Assembly (NCBI GenBank): GCA_030613225.1
Contig: JAUWMJ010000052.1
Location: 1-11,065 of the forward strand
Origin: Desulfobacterales bacterium
Lineage (GTDB): Bacteria; Desulfobacterota; Desulfobacteria; Desulfobacterales; JAUWMJ01
DNA: 11,065 nucleotides
Direction: 5' to 3'
In this document: piece after piece, positions 1-6,518 of the stretch
Position numbering within the stretch: the stretch's first letter is position 1
How the letters are laid out: each line of letters begins with the position of its first letter
The notes under the pieces: model-generated
What the model was told of the DNA's origin: nothing
Seen by the model: only the letters and a program-made list of their open reading frames with translations
The model's database searches: none
Program-made: the position numbers and the translations under genes

Positions 1-213
1 AATTTTGTGGATTTGTGGCCCTTTCCATCTGACAAAGCAAAGACAGCTCTCAATAAAGGAAAAAGATTTTTTGTGGTTGAACAAAATTCTACCGCTCAGT
101 TTGGCCAGCTCATAAGGGAGCAGACAGGGCTTGTCCATTCAGGGGCTATATTGAAATATGACGGTAGACCGATTTACCCAAACGAAATTGTTGAAGGCTT
201 TAAACAATTGTAA
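1..213 (+). CDS. korA: 2-oxoacid:acceptor oxidoreductase, alpha subunit (3' end only)
   Basis: Only the last 70 codons are present. The frame is open from the first base of the window, so the gene starts upstream. The segment VVEQNSTAQFGQLIREQTG is typical of the C-terminal (transketolase-C-like) domain of the alpha chain of 2-oxoglutarate or 2-oxoisovalerate:ferredoxin oxidoreductases. These enzymes oxidatively decarboxylate a 2-oxoacid to an acyl-CoA and reduce ferredoxin in the cytoplasm. The next gene on the same strand encodes the matching ThDP-binding beta chain, which supports the assignment. The stop is TAA at 211-213, and a GGTTCA-family hairpin begins almost immediately after it. 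Substrate choice (2-oxoglutarate or another 2-oxoacid) cannot be decided from this fragment, so the symbol is by analogy. Confidence 0.82.
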   Translation, partial: NFVDLWPFPSDKAKTALNKGKRFFVVEQNSTAQFGQLIREQTGLVHSGAILKYDGRPIYPNEIVEGFKQL

Positions 214-214
214 T

Positions 215-293
215 CGTTCACGGGTTCAAGGTTCAGGGTTCAAGGTTTTCAAAAAACGCAACCCTGAACGGTGAACCTCTGAACCGTTAACGG
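215..293. repeat. GGTTCA-family inverted repeat between korA and korB
   Basis: The left arm carries GGTTCA units reading forward. The right arm carries GAACC units, the reverse complement. The innermost 10 bp match perfectly (231-240 against 260-269), and the outer arms pair imperfectly. The element starts 2 nt after the korA stop and ends before the korB ribosome binding site, so it lies inside a probable transcript. It has no U-tract, so it looks like a REP-like intercistronic hairpin rather than a classical terminator. Confidence 0.75.
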
Positions 294-318
294 TACAAAC
301 AATTTGAGAGGTAATGCT

Positions 319-1173
319 ATGGTAAGTATCAAGGATTATGAATCATCTTATAAAAATCATTGGTGTCCCGGATGTGGTAATTTCGGAATTTTGGCAGCAA
401 TGAAAGATGCCCTTGTCAACCTGGAAATTCATCCGGAACAGTTGCTTATCATATCAGGCATCGGTCAGGCAGCCAAAACGCCACATTTTTTAAAATGTAA
501 CATGTTTCATGCCCTGCACGGTCGTGCTCTACCCCTTGCCACCGGCGCCAAGATGGCAAATCATAACTTAAATATACTTGTCAATTCAGGTGACGGTGAC
601 TGTTACGGTGAAGGTGGCAACCATTTCATGCATGCCATAAGGCGGAATGTTGATCTTACCTTGTTAGTCCACAACAATAAGATCTATGGCCTGACAAAGG
701 GTCAGGCTTCACCCACATCAGATGTTGGCATGGTCACACCCCTGCAACCCTATGGAGTCATTTCGGAATCCTTTAACGGCCCGGCAGTAGCGCTTTCTCT
801 TGGTGCCGGGTTTGTTGCGCGCGGATTTTCAGGTAATATGGAGCATCTTAGCAGACTAATACAGGAAGGAATGAAACATAAAGGATTTAGCCTGATAGAT
901 ATTTTGCAGCCATGTGTATCCTTCAACCGGGTCAACACCTACGACTGGTATAAAAAAAGGGTGTATGACCTGTTTGAAGAAAATTACGTTCCGGACAATT
1001 TTGAAAATGCCATGAATCTTGCCAGACAATGGGGCGCTAAAATACCCATCGGAATAATTTATAAAGAAGAAAAGGCTGCCTTCACCGACCGCATTGAAGT
1101 GTTTAATAAAGGTCCTTTAATCTCACAAAAATACGACCATAGAAGGATTCAGAACTTGTTGTCCGGGGTTTGA
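319..1173 (+). CDS. korB: 2-oxoacid:acceptor oxidoreductase, beta subunit (ThDP-binding)
   Basis: This is a 284-residue beta subunit of a 2-oxoacid:ferredoxin oxidoreductase. It carries the thiamine diphosphate site that decarboxylates the 2-oxoacid. Visible motifs are CPGCGN near the N-terminus (residues 16-21), the ThDP/Mg motif beginning GDGD at 91-94 and closing with NN at 119-120, and GLTKGQASPT (124-133), typical of the KorB/OorB group. I chose the ATG at 319 because GAGAGG (306-311) lies 7 nt upstream. A TTG at 304 would overlap that ribosome binding site and add five unlikely residues. The length is normal for KorB. It follows the alpha subunit after a 105-nt gap filled by a repeat hairpin, and fumC starts 26 nt after its stop, so the three probably share a transcript. 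The partner could be 2-oxoglutarate (TCA cycle) or a branched 2-oxoacid. Fumarase next door favours the former. Confidence 0.9.
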   Translation: MVSIKDYESSYKNHWCPGCGNFGILAAMKDALVNLEIHPEQLLIISGIGQAAKTPHFLKCNMFHALHGRALPLATGAKMANHNLNILVNSGDGDCYGEGGNHFMHAIRRNVDLTLLVHNNKIYGLTKGQASPTSDVGMVTPLQPYGVISESFNGPAVALSLGAGFVARGFSGNMEHLSRLIQEGMKHKGFSLIDILQPCVSFNRVNTYDWYKKRVYDLFEENYVPDNFENAMNLARQWGAKIPIGIIYKEEKAAFTDRIEVFNKGPLISQKYDHRRIQNLLSGV

Positions 1174-1199
1174 AGCTGCCTCATAGGGGATGGTGAACA

Positions 1200-2570
1200 A
1201 TGATCTTTAGAAAAGAAAAAGACACCATGGGAACTGTACGTGTTCCGGAAAACGCTTATTTTGGCGCACAAACTCAGCGGGCTGTGGAAAATTTTCCTAT
1301 CAGCGATTTAAGGCTTCCTTTAGTGTTTATTCATGCACTTGCGCTGATAAAAAAATACTCTGCCCGTGTAAACTTTGAGCTCGGACTTTTAAATGCTGAA
1401 ATATCAGAATCGATAATACAGGCTGCACGGGAAGTCAGAGATGGAAAGTTTGACGATCAGTTTGTGGTGGATGTTTTTCAGACAGGATCGGGGACTTCCA
1501 CTAACATGAACATGAATGAAGTGATTGCTTCAAGGGCTAATGAAATTATTACAGGCAAAAAGGGTGGAAAGGCTCCGGTTCATCCCAATGATCATGTTAA
1601 CCTTGGCCAGTCAAGCAATGACGTCATCCCTTCAACAATTCATATTTCCGCCTTAATATCAATCAAAGATCACCTGATTCCGTCTCTTAAATTACTTCAT
1701 ACAACTATTTTACAAAAAGAAATAGAATTTGGTGAGATCAGGAAGATCGGGAGAACTCACTTGCAGGATGCCGTACCCATGACCCTCGGCCAGGAATTTT
1801 CAGGGTATGCAAGGCAAATAGAGCTTGGCATGAAAAGAATAAAACCCCTTGAGGAAAGACTTGCAGAACTTGCTTTGGGAGGTACAGCCATTGGGACCGG
1901 TTTAAATAGCCATCCGGATTTTGGTGCAAGGGTTATTGCCCATATTTCCGAATACGCAAAACTCCCTTTTAGATCAGCCAGGAATCGTTTCGAAGCCCAG
2001 GCTGCCCGGGATTCTGCGGTAGAAACCAGCGGGGTTCTTAAAACAATAGCCGTCAGCCTTGTTAAGATTGCCAACGATATTCGGTGGCTGGCCTCAGGAC
2101 CCAGATGCGGGTTGGGAGAGATTAATATTCCTTCACTACAACCAGGTTCTTCGATTATGCCGGGAAAAGTTAACCCGGTCATACCGGAGGCGGTGATTCA
2201 AGTGGCTGCTCAAGTCGCTGGGAACGATACTGCAATCATGATTGGCGGGCAGGGGGGAAGTTTTGAGCTGAATACAATGCTCCCGGTAATAGCTTATAAT
2301 CTATTACAGTCGATTTATCTGCTGTCTTCGGTCTCTGAAGTCTTTGCCACAAAATGTTTAAGCGGTGTATCTGCTAATCGTGATAAATGTGCCTTTTATA
2401 TTGAAAAGAGTCTGGCCCTGGCAACCGGTCTGGTTCCACATATTGGCTACGACAGAGCGGCTGCCATTGCAAAAAAGGCCCATGAAACCGGTAAAACCAT
2501 CCGTGAAATCGCAAGCAAAGAAGAAGTTTTGCCCGAAAGTTTATTGGCCCGAATTTTTAATGATCAATAG
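1200..2570 (+). CDS. fumC: Class II fumarate hydratase
   Basis: FumC interconverts fumarate and L-malate in the TCA cycle. It is a soluble, iron-free homotetramer in this family. The 456-residue length is close to the usual 460-470. The superfamily signature GSSIMPGKVNP is at residues 316-326, with the catalytic-loop serine at S318. The THLQDAVPMTLGQE block gives the His at H187, equivalent to H188 of E. coli FumC. TGSGTSTNMNMNEV and HPNDHVNLGQSSND are further substrate-site blocks. The fumarase-style GSGTSTNMN argues against aspartase, which usually has AGAGVSTNMN, although paralogues of this superfamily can mislead. The ATG is preceded by AGGGGA about 9 nt upstream, and the N-terminus (EKDTMGTVRVPENAYFGAQT) matches family starts. 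It follows korB by 26 nt, consistent with a TCA-related operon. No obvious terminator hairpin follows the stop. Confidence 0.93.
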   Translation: MIFRKEKDTMGTVRVPENAYFGAQTQRAVENFPISDLRLPLVFIHALALIKKYSARVNFELGLLNAEISESIIQAAREVRDGKFDDQFVVDVFQTGSGTSTNMNMNEVIASRANEIITGKKGGKAPVHPNDHVNLGQSSNDVIPSTIHISALISIKDHLIPSLKLLHTTILQKEIEFGEIRKIGRTHLQDAVPMTLGQEFSGYARQIELGMKRIKPLEERLAELALGGTAIGTGLNSHPDFGARVIAHISEYAKLPFRSARNRFEAQAARDSAVETSGVLKTIAVSLVKIANDIRWLASGPRCGLGEINIPSLQPGSSIMPGKVNPVIPEAVIQVAAQVAGNDTAIMIGGQGGSFELNTMLPVIAYNLLQSIYLLSSVSEVFATKCLSGVSANRDKCAFYIEKSLALATGLVPHIGYDRAAAIAKKAHETGKTIREIASKEEVLPESLLARIFNDQ

Positions 2571-2591
2571 GAAGAAATATATCCGAACCTA

Positions 2592-2613
2592 AAACTTAAC
2601 ACCTAAAACCTGA
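2592..2613 (+). repeat. Left arm of the 22-bp inverted repeat bracketing the deacetylase gene
   Basis: This 22-nt stretch is built from the unit ACCTAAAAC. It is the exact reverse complement of 4272-4293. The similarity runs inward for about 10 more bases with a few mismatches (2614-2623 against 4262-4271). The two arms enclose the deacetylase gene and the direct-repeat pair. No target-site duplication is visible outside the arms. Confidence 0.7.
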
Positions 2614-2621
2614 CGAATGCG

Positions 2622-2704
2622 ACTTTCAAATAACCAAATTATATCTTTATAATAGATAATTATTTCGGTTACAGTGCCGCAAAGCAACATATTTCAGCTT
2701 TTTG
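2622..2704 (+). repeat. Direct repeat copy 1
   Basis: This copy opens with ACTTTCAAATAAC, carries the core GGTTACAGTGCCGCAAA (2667-2683) and ends with AGCTTTTTG. Copy 2 lies at 2905-2994 in the same orientation. A variable AT-rich middle in both copies can fold into a hairpin of different sequence. Confidence 0.7.
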
Positions 2705-2740
2705 CTAAAAATCAATTTTACGAGTTTGTTTTAAACCGCA

Positions 2741-2857
2741 GAATATCGAACAAGGAATAATGAATGTCGAAGTAAGGTATTCTATCTTTTTAATAATATA
2801 AAGAACAGAGCAAAGCGATTCCACACTTCATCATTCGAAATTCCTTGTTCGATATTC
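2741..2857. repeat. 18-bp perfect inverted repeat with diverged inner arms
   Basis: GAATATCGAACAAGGAAT at 2741-2758 is the exact reverse complement of 2840-2857. Similarity continues inward imperfectly on both sides (2759-2776 against 2823-2839). The central 45 nt or so are AT-rich and show no coding potential. It resembles a small foldback or MITE-like element. It lies between the two direct-repeat copies. Confidence 0.7.
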
Positions 2858-2904
2858 TATATTCAAATAGTGCTATCTCAAATCAGCAATATCTCAACTT
2901 AATC

Positions 2905-2994
2905 ACTTTCAAATAACTAAATCATAACCTTTTGTTATGATTGACAAGTTGTTTTCAGTTACAGTGCCGCAAAACGGCATATTATAGCTTTTTA
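2905..2994 (+). repeat. Direct repeat copy 2
   Basis: This is the second copy of the element at 2622-2704, ending just before the deacetylase stop codon. The core is AGTTACAGTGCCGCAAA (2957-2973). It contains a perfect 9-bp hairpin with a 5-nt loop (2920-2928 with 2934-2942) and a short TGCCG/CGGCA hairpin (2965-2979). Either could help 3'-end formation for the minus-strand gene, but no U-tract follows them. Confidence 0.65.
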
Positions 2995-3004
2995 TGAGAC
3001 CGTC

Positions 3005-4153
3005 TTATTTGCCAAGCCCATGATATCCAAACACATTCTTTTTTACGACATTTATTGTTGTTTCGATTGCTGAATCTATCGATCTGCGTTGCTTTTCGGG
3101 AACCGGTAAAACCCGGTCTCTAAGCCCCCCTGCCCATTCTTCGCTTTGCAGCATGACACCGCCCAAACCAAGGCTTAAATCAGGCTCATCGTTCGCTCCG
3201 GATAAGGTTTTCCAGGCAAGAGCCCATCCTCTGACCGTTTTATCAACGTCATACCCTCCTCCACCAGTCGCCAGGATTGGTTTATTGAAACTTAGCAGCT
3301 CATTAATTATTTCGACATAAGTATTATTTGTCAAGCCAAGATGCGCCAAAGTATCACCGGCAAGGGCATCCATTCCCAACTCTAATACGATAACGTCCGG
3401 CTTGTAGGCTTTGATCAATGGCAAGACGATCTTATAGAACACTGTCATGTATGCTTCATCAAATATCCCAACAGGCAAAGGCACATTAACATTGAAACCG
3501 AGTCCCGGCCCTTCCCCGATTTCATTTTCGAATCCTGTCCAGGGAAACAGGGTCTTACCACTCTCGTGAAGTGAAATGACCATTATATCGTTTCTTGCAT
3601 AAAACGCATCCTGAACACCATCGCAGTGGTGTGCATCGACATCAAGATACAAGACCCTTTTTCCCCTTTCCGTCAACCGCAGGCATCCAAGCACCACGTC
3701 ATTAAGACAGCAAAAGCCCGAGGCCTTCTCTGCTTTTGCATGATGAAAACCCCCTGAGGGATTAAATGCAATATCAGCTTCACCGGATAATATCAGTTCA
3801 GCACCGGTCAACGTAGCTCCACAGGCCAGGGATGCATACTTATACATGTCACTAAAAACGGGACAGTCCAGTGTGCCAAACCCCATATCAGAACCTTCTT
3901 TAGTGAGCTTACCTTCAGCTGCCCGTTGCAATTCATCCAGGTACCTTGTCGAGTGAAATGCCTCAAGCTCTGATCTTGTCGCTGATTTCGGGGCGATCTC
4001 TTTTATGCCATTGCCTCTCAGAAGACCTAAAGATACCAGCAGATCGCGTGTTTTTCCGGCCCGTTGTGTACTAAATGGGCAGTCGGGCGGATAGCTTAAT
4101 TTTTCAAGTTCAGATGAATGAATGAATACCGGTTTCGGTTTTTTATTTGTCAT
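3005..4153 (-). CDS. acuC: Histone deacetylase family protein, AcuC-like
   Basis: This is a 382-residue zinc-dependent deacetylase of the arginase/HDAC superfamily, close in length to AcuC of Bacillus. The signature blocks are intact: GGFHHAKAEKASGFCCLND with the tandem His at 137-138, DVDAHH (171-176) giving zinc ligands D173 and H175, GMDALAGD giving the third ligand D262, and GGGGY with the transition-state Tyr at 301. The usual HHGDG is HHCDG here (C177). Bacterial relatives remove acetyl groups from lysines, best known for reactivating acetyl-CoA synthetase. Acetylpolyamine hydrolysis is an alternative. The start ATG (4151-4153) has AAGGGG about 6 nt upstream on the minus strand. The gene stands alone and converges on fumC. 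Its target cannot be deduced here, and no acetyltransferase or acs gene is nearby. Confidence 0.88.
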   Translation of the reverse strand: MTNKKPKPVFIHSSELEKLSYPPDCPFSTQRAGKTRDLLVSLGLLRGNGIKEIAPKSATRSELEAFHSTRYLDELQRAAEGKLTKEGSDMGFGTLDCPVFSDMYKYASLACGATLTGAELILSGEADIAFNPSGGFHHAKAEKASGFCCLNDVVLGCLRLTERGKRVLYLDVDAHHCDGVQDAFYARNDIMVISLHESGKTLFPWTGFENEIGEGPGLGFNVNVPLPVGIFDEAYMTVFYKIVLPLIKAYKPDVIVLELGMDALAGDTLAHLGLTNNTYVEIINELLSFNKPILATGGGGYDVDKTVRGWALAWKTLSGANDEPDLSLGLGGVMLQSEEWAGGLRDRVLPVPEKQRRSIDSAIETTINVVKKNVFGYHGLGK

Positions 4154-4271
4154 CTAAATCCCCTTTTCTATAATCAACAAAAATATGAACTTTTATTGTG
4201 AGCCTTTATTATGAACAAAAGCAATAAATATGCCATAATAATTTTGATGAATTCGTAAAAAATCAAATTCA

Positions 4272-4293
4272 TCAGGTTTTAGGTGTTAAGTTT
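4272..4293 (-). repeat. Right arm of the 22-bp inverted repeat bracketing the deacetylase gene
   Basis: It is the perfect reverse complement of 2592-2613. A related unit (GTTTTAGGTTAA, 4297-4308) follows directly. It overlaps the base of a 9-bp hairpin (4245-4253 with 4266-4274). Confidence 0.7.
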
Positions 4294-4520
4294 CATGTTT
4301 TAGGTTAATGATGTTATCTGTTTTAAAAGAAACTTAAAACATCTTGCAGCAAGTGGTGTTTTTAATTTTTACGAGACCATCAACTTTTGTGTAAGAACAA
4401 CCCTGCAAGCAGTATTTCGATTAAAAAGAAAAAAACAGGGGAATGGAACTGAAACGTCTTGAAATTGGCTCATGTGTTATGAGACAGTTTCGTCTCAATG
4501 TTAATTTGAAAGATAAAGCA

Positions 4521-4588
4521 TACCACGAAGTTTCACAGAGAGACACTAATTCTTAATATCTGTGAAATTTCCGTGCAAATCCGTGGTA
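4521..4588. repeat. Imperfect inverted repeat (TACCACG ... CGTGGTA)
   Basis: The outer arms TACCACG (4521-4527) and CGTGGTA (4582-4588) and the inner arms TTTCACAG (4531-4538) and CTGTGAAA (4560-4567) pair, with an asymmetric insertion in the right arm. It looks like a dispersed intergenic repeat. There is no U-tract, so a terminator role is not supported. Confidence 0.5.
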
Positions 4589-4687
4589 AAAATATGAATA
4601 AACAAAAGTTGAAGAGCCCGGCCTCAAATTGGATGCGTTCATCAACAGTACAAAAGCATGAAGGCCAAATTTTCAATTTTTGATTTC

Positions 4688-4704
4688 AGCGTTCCGTGAA
4701 CGCT
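4688..4704. promoter_or_regulatory. Perfect 7-bp palindrome with 3-nt spacer (possible operator)
   Basis: AGCGTTC and GAACGCT are separated by CGT. The site lies about 60 nt upstream of the sigma-54-like element and 104 nt before the small gene at 4809. That is a fitting position for an activator or repressor site. No T-run follows, so it is unlikely to be a terminator. The role is inferred from position only. Confidence 0.35.
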
Positions 4705-4748
4705 TACAATATGCTTTACAATCAGTTTGTCAGATGTGCCTGTCGGAC

Positions 4749-4766
4749 TTTGGCATGGAATTTGAA
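4749..4766 (+). promoter_or_regulatory. Sigma-54-like -24/-12 promoter candidate
   Basis: TTGGCATGGAATTTGA matches the RpoN consensus TGGCACG-N4-TTGC in spacing and in most bases. The departures are T for C in the -24 box and A for C in the -12 box. Transcription would begin near 4777, about 30 nt before the ATG of the 56-aa gene. Amino-acid transport operons are often RpoN-controlled, which fits the genes downstream. The missing -12 C lowers confidence. Confidence 0.35.
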
Positions 4767-4808
4767 AGTAAAAGTTAAATATCTTTAAAGACAATTCAGA
4801 GGTGAAAA

Positions 4809-4979
4809 ATGGTTGAATTTTTATTAACCTTAGTTGCGACAGCAGTTATATTTATTCTTCTATGGATTGGCTTGTACGGGAGAAGAAAAACTCAGGATAA
4901 AGCGGTTTCTTATGTCTGCTCTGATTGCGACGAAATGGATTGCATCTGCCAAAAAGTCAATGATTCGTCAAATCACTAA
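4809..4979 (+). CDS. Small membrane-anchored Cys4 protein, 56 aa
   Basis: I do not recognise a named family. The 56-residue product has one hydrophobic segment (about residues 4-23), then YGRRK, which by the positive-inside rule leaves the C-terminus in the cytoplasm. That tail contains VCSDCDEMDCIC, a CxxCxxxxCxC cluster (C37, C40, C45, C47) suited to binding zinc or an iron-sulfur centre. AGAGGTG (4798-4804) precedes the ATG at good spacing. A sigma-54-like site lies upstream and a GAACC repeat starts directly after the TAA. It is followed by another Cys-rich mini-gene and the transporter permease, so it may be part of that cluster. The role is unknown. Regulation, metal sensing or a small subunit are all possible. 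Confidence 0.6.
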   Translation: MVEFLLTLVATAVIFILLWIGLYGRRKTQDKAVSYVCSDCDEMDCICQKVNDSSNH

Positions 4980-5007
4980 CCTTGAACCGTGAACTCCTAA
5001 ACCTTAG
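4980..5007 (-). repeat. GGTTCA-family repeat copy, variant
   Basis: The sequence CTTGAACCGTGAACTCC continues into CTAAACC, so it mixes the GAACC unit with the ACCTAAA-type unit. It begins at the base after the stop codon of the 56-aa gene. Confidence 0.55.
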
Positions 5008-5010
5008 TAG

Positions 5011-5039
5011 TTGCAAAACATTTTGATATGTTTTAATAA
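5011..5039 (+). promoter_or_regulatory. Possible sigma-70 promoter for the mini-gene and permease
   Basis: TTGCAA (5011-5016) and TAATAA (5034-5039) are separated by 17 nt. Both boxes are only partial matches. A start near 5046 would give a leader of about 70 nt before the 25-aa ORF. That leader contains a TCTTC/GAAGA hairpin (5049-5062) and a TCCCA/TGGGA hairpin (5075-5093). Confidence 0.3.
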
Positions 5040-5114
5040 TTTATAAAGTCTTCGCCTGAAGATGAGGGTTTTTCTCCCATTCCCCGATTGGGACAATAAA
5101 AAAAGGAAAAGACA

Positions 5115-5192
5115 ATGGAAGACGAAAACAAAAAAATAGTTGGGGCGTTATGCCCGGTATGTAGATGCGGAGAGTGCAAGGTGGGTAAATAG
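5115..5192 (+). CDS. 25-aa Cys-rich peptide directly upstream of the permease
   Basis: This very short ORF encodes 25 residues with the block CPVCRCGEC, a CxxCxCxxC cluster of four Cys in nine residues, after an acidic/lysine N-terminus. AAGGA (5103-5107) lies 7 nt before the ATG. The TAG (5190-5192) is 5 nt before the permease ATG, and the permease's probable ribosome binding site (AAGGTGGG, 5178-5185) lies inside this ORF. That layout suggests translational coupling. It could be a regulatory leader peptide whose translation reports Cys-tRNA or metal status, or a stand-alone metal-binding peptide. The hairpins lie before it rather than after, so classical attenuation is not shown. Given the size, coding status is likely but unproven. 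Confidence 0.5.
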   Translation: MEDENKKIVGALCPVCRCGECKVGK

Positions 5193-5197
5193 TTTCC

Positions 5198-6007
5198 ATG
5201 TTGTCAATTATCAAGTCGGCTCAGTCATATCAGCGTAATCTTTTAATTTTAGACGTTGCTAAATTTCTTATCGCTGTCGGGTTGCTGACATGGCTTATGG
5301 TTAAGGCTTCTGGAAATCTTAGCTATAACTGGCAATGGTACCGGATACCAGGATATCTTTTCACTTTTGCCGATGGCAGATTTGTAACCGGCCCTTTGCT
5401 TGATGGCTTAAAGGTCACATTTCAAATTACCATTATAAGCCTGCTTCTTTCATCTCTACTTGGTCTGGCAACGGCCCTTTTTAGATTATCGGATTCTTTT
5501 ATAGCACGGATACTGGCTCGTGGATATCTGGAACTTATCAGGAATACGCCCCTCCTTGTGCAGCTCTTTTTTATTTACTTCGTAATTTCACCCGTATTTG
5601 GTATAAGTCGATTTACTTCAGCAGTACTGACCTTAAGCCTCTTTGAAGGAGCATATGCATCGGAAATATTTAGAGCTGGAATTGTCTCAATCCATAAAGG
5701 ACAGTGGGAGGCTGCTTACAGCGTTGGCCTGAATAATTTTCACACTTATCGGCATGTCATCCTTCCCCAGGCAATCCGACGGATGCTGCCTCCCCTTGCC
5801 GGACAGGCTATATCGCTTGTTAAAGATTCCGCCCTTGTCAGCACTATTGCAATTTATGATTTAACCATGAAGGGCCAGGAGATTATTGCGGAGACATACC
5901 TGGTTTTTGAAATATGGTTTACCATCGCTGCAATTTATCTTATTATCACAGCGACTCTATCTGTAGGAGTTAATATTTTGGAGAGGCGCTTCGCCATTGA
6001 AATGTAA
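5198..6007 (+). CDS. Polar amino-acid ABC transporter permease (HisM/GlnP type), first
   Basis: This is an inner-membrane permease subunit of a type I ABC importer for polar amino acids, 269 residues. After an N-terminal helix (about 22-40) and a periplasmic stretch come the core helices and the family block LELIRNTPLLVQLFFIYF. The EAA loop that docks the ATPase starts at E171 (EAAYSVGL, then ILPQAIRR). A terminal segment ends in LERRFAIEM. The N-terminal part aligns by eye with the second permease (RN...LD.A, YNWQW..IP.YLF against YKWNW..IPQYLF), so the two probably form a heterodimer. The start ATG follows a 25-aa Cys-rich ORF by 5 nt. The substrate cannot be read from the sequence. No ATP-binding gene accompanies it in the window. 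Confidence 0.9.
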   Translation: MLSIIKSAQSYQRNLLILDVAKFLIAVGLLTWLMVKASGNLSYNWQWYRIPGYLFTFADGRFVTGPLLDGLKVTFQITIISLLLSSLLGLATALFRLSDSFIARILARGYLELIRNTPLLVQLFFIYFVISPVFGISRFTSAVLTLSLFEGAYASEIFRAGIVSIHKGQWEAAYSVGLNNFHTYRHVILPQAIRRMLPPLAGQAISLVKDSALVSTIAIYDLTMKGQEIIAETYLVFEIWFTIAAIYLIITATLSVGVNILERRFAIEM

Positions 6008-6016
6008 ACAAACATA

Positions 6017-6048
6017 GCCGTTCACAGGTTCAAAGGTTCAGGGTTCAG
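6017..6048 (+). repeat. GGTTCA-family repeat, outer left arm
   Basis: Positions 6027-6045 (19 nt) are the exact reverse complement of 6519-6537. It begins 9 nt after the permease stop codon and shares GTTCACAGGTTCA with the hairpin at 7406-7455. Confidence 0.75.
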
Positions 6049-6112
6049 AAGTTGTCAGTTCTCAACACAAATCTGAAGTTCAGAGTGAGCTTTAAATGGC
6101 AGCGGATCAATA

Positions 6113-6406
6113 ATATCAGACCTCGTTATTCACCAGACTAAAATGACCGGAGACCTTGATATACCACGGAATCGCAAAATAATTGGACACCAGGTCGGTC
6201 TGGGTTATAAGGTTCAGGGTTCCTGGTTCAAGGTTAAGTGCTTCGCGCTTTTCCCTTACCTATTGATTCCGTTGGGTTAATGTGATGGCGGATAACCTCT
6301 GAACCTTTGAACCGTGAACCTTTCAACCCAAATCCTGGGCTGGAAACGGAGCTTTTTGTCCAAAATATTACACCATGATACGTTATAACCTACGAGGTCT
6401 GAATAT
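6113..6406. repeat. Long imperfect inverted repeat, possible foldback element
   Basis: The end arms are 6113-6126 and 6392-6406 (CAGACCTCGT with ACGAGGTCTG, 10 bp perfect, extended by ATAT with one bulge). Inside are 6178-6188 with 6358-6369, TGGGTT (6201-6206) with AACCCA (6325-6330), and the GGTTCA copies at 6211-6236 and 6294-6330. The arms stay collinear over about 120 bp each, pointing to one palindromic element rather than chance pairs. No transposase is encoded. Confidence 0.55.
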
Positions 6407-6518
6407 ACAATAAAAGCTGAGTTTCATGATGTTTATGATCATGCCGGACGTACCCGCGGCACCATCCGTGGTTTCATAAAGTACCTGCTGTCCTGTGAGC
6501 AAGATCGGCAAAAAAAGC

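Larger units (their letters stand above)
2571..3004. other. Convergent intergenic region made of nested repeats
   Basis: This gap of about 430 bp separates fumC (plus) from the deacetylase gene (minus), whose 3' ends face each other. No coding sequence is supported. It holds one arm of a 22-bp inverted repeat (2592-2613), two diverged direct-repeat copies (2622-2704 and 2905-2994), and between them an inverted repeat (2741-2758 and 2840-2857). No hairpin followed by a clear U-run was found on either strand. Confidence 0.7.
4154..4808. other. Repeat-rich non-coding stretch upstream of the deacetylase
   Basis: No gene of credible length was found on either strand in these 655 bp. The region must hold the deacetylase promoter (reading left) and a promoter for the small gene at 4809 (reading right). 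It contains a 9-bp hairpin (4245-4253 with 4266-4274), the right arm of the 22-bp inverted repeat (4272-4293), a short GAGAC/GTCTC palindrome (4481-4496), a longer imperfect inverted repeat (4521-4588), a tight palindrome (4688-4704) and a sigma-54-like site (4749-4766). Confidence 0.6.

Noticed and set aside
304..318. TTG start for korB giving five extra residues
   Set aside because: It overlaps the ribosome binding site that serves the ATG at 319, and relatives start near MVSIKDY-like sequence.
1757..2182. Long open frame on the minus strand inside fumC
   Set aside because: It is antisense to a clearly conserved fumarase and has no family features or ribosome binding site.
1200..2570. fumC considered as aspartate ammonia-lyase
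   Set aside because: The GSGTSTNMN block is of the fumarase type, and TCA genes are adjacent.
4481..4496. GAGAC/GTCTC palindrome as an operator
   Set aside because: Only 5-bp arms, far from any start codon; expected by chance in AT-rich DNA of this length.
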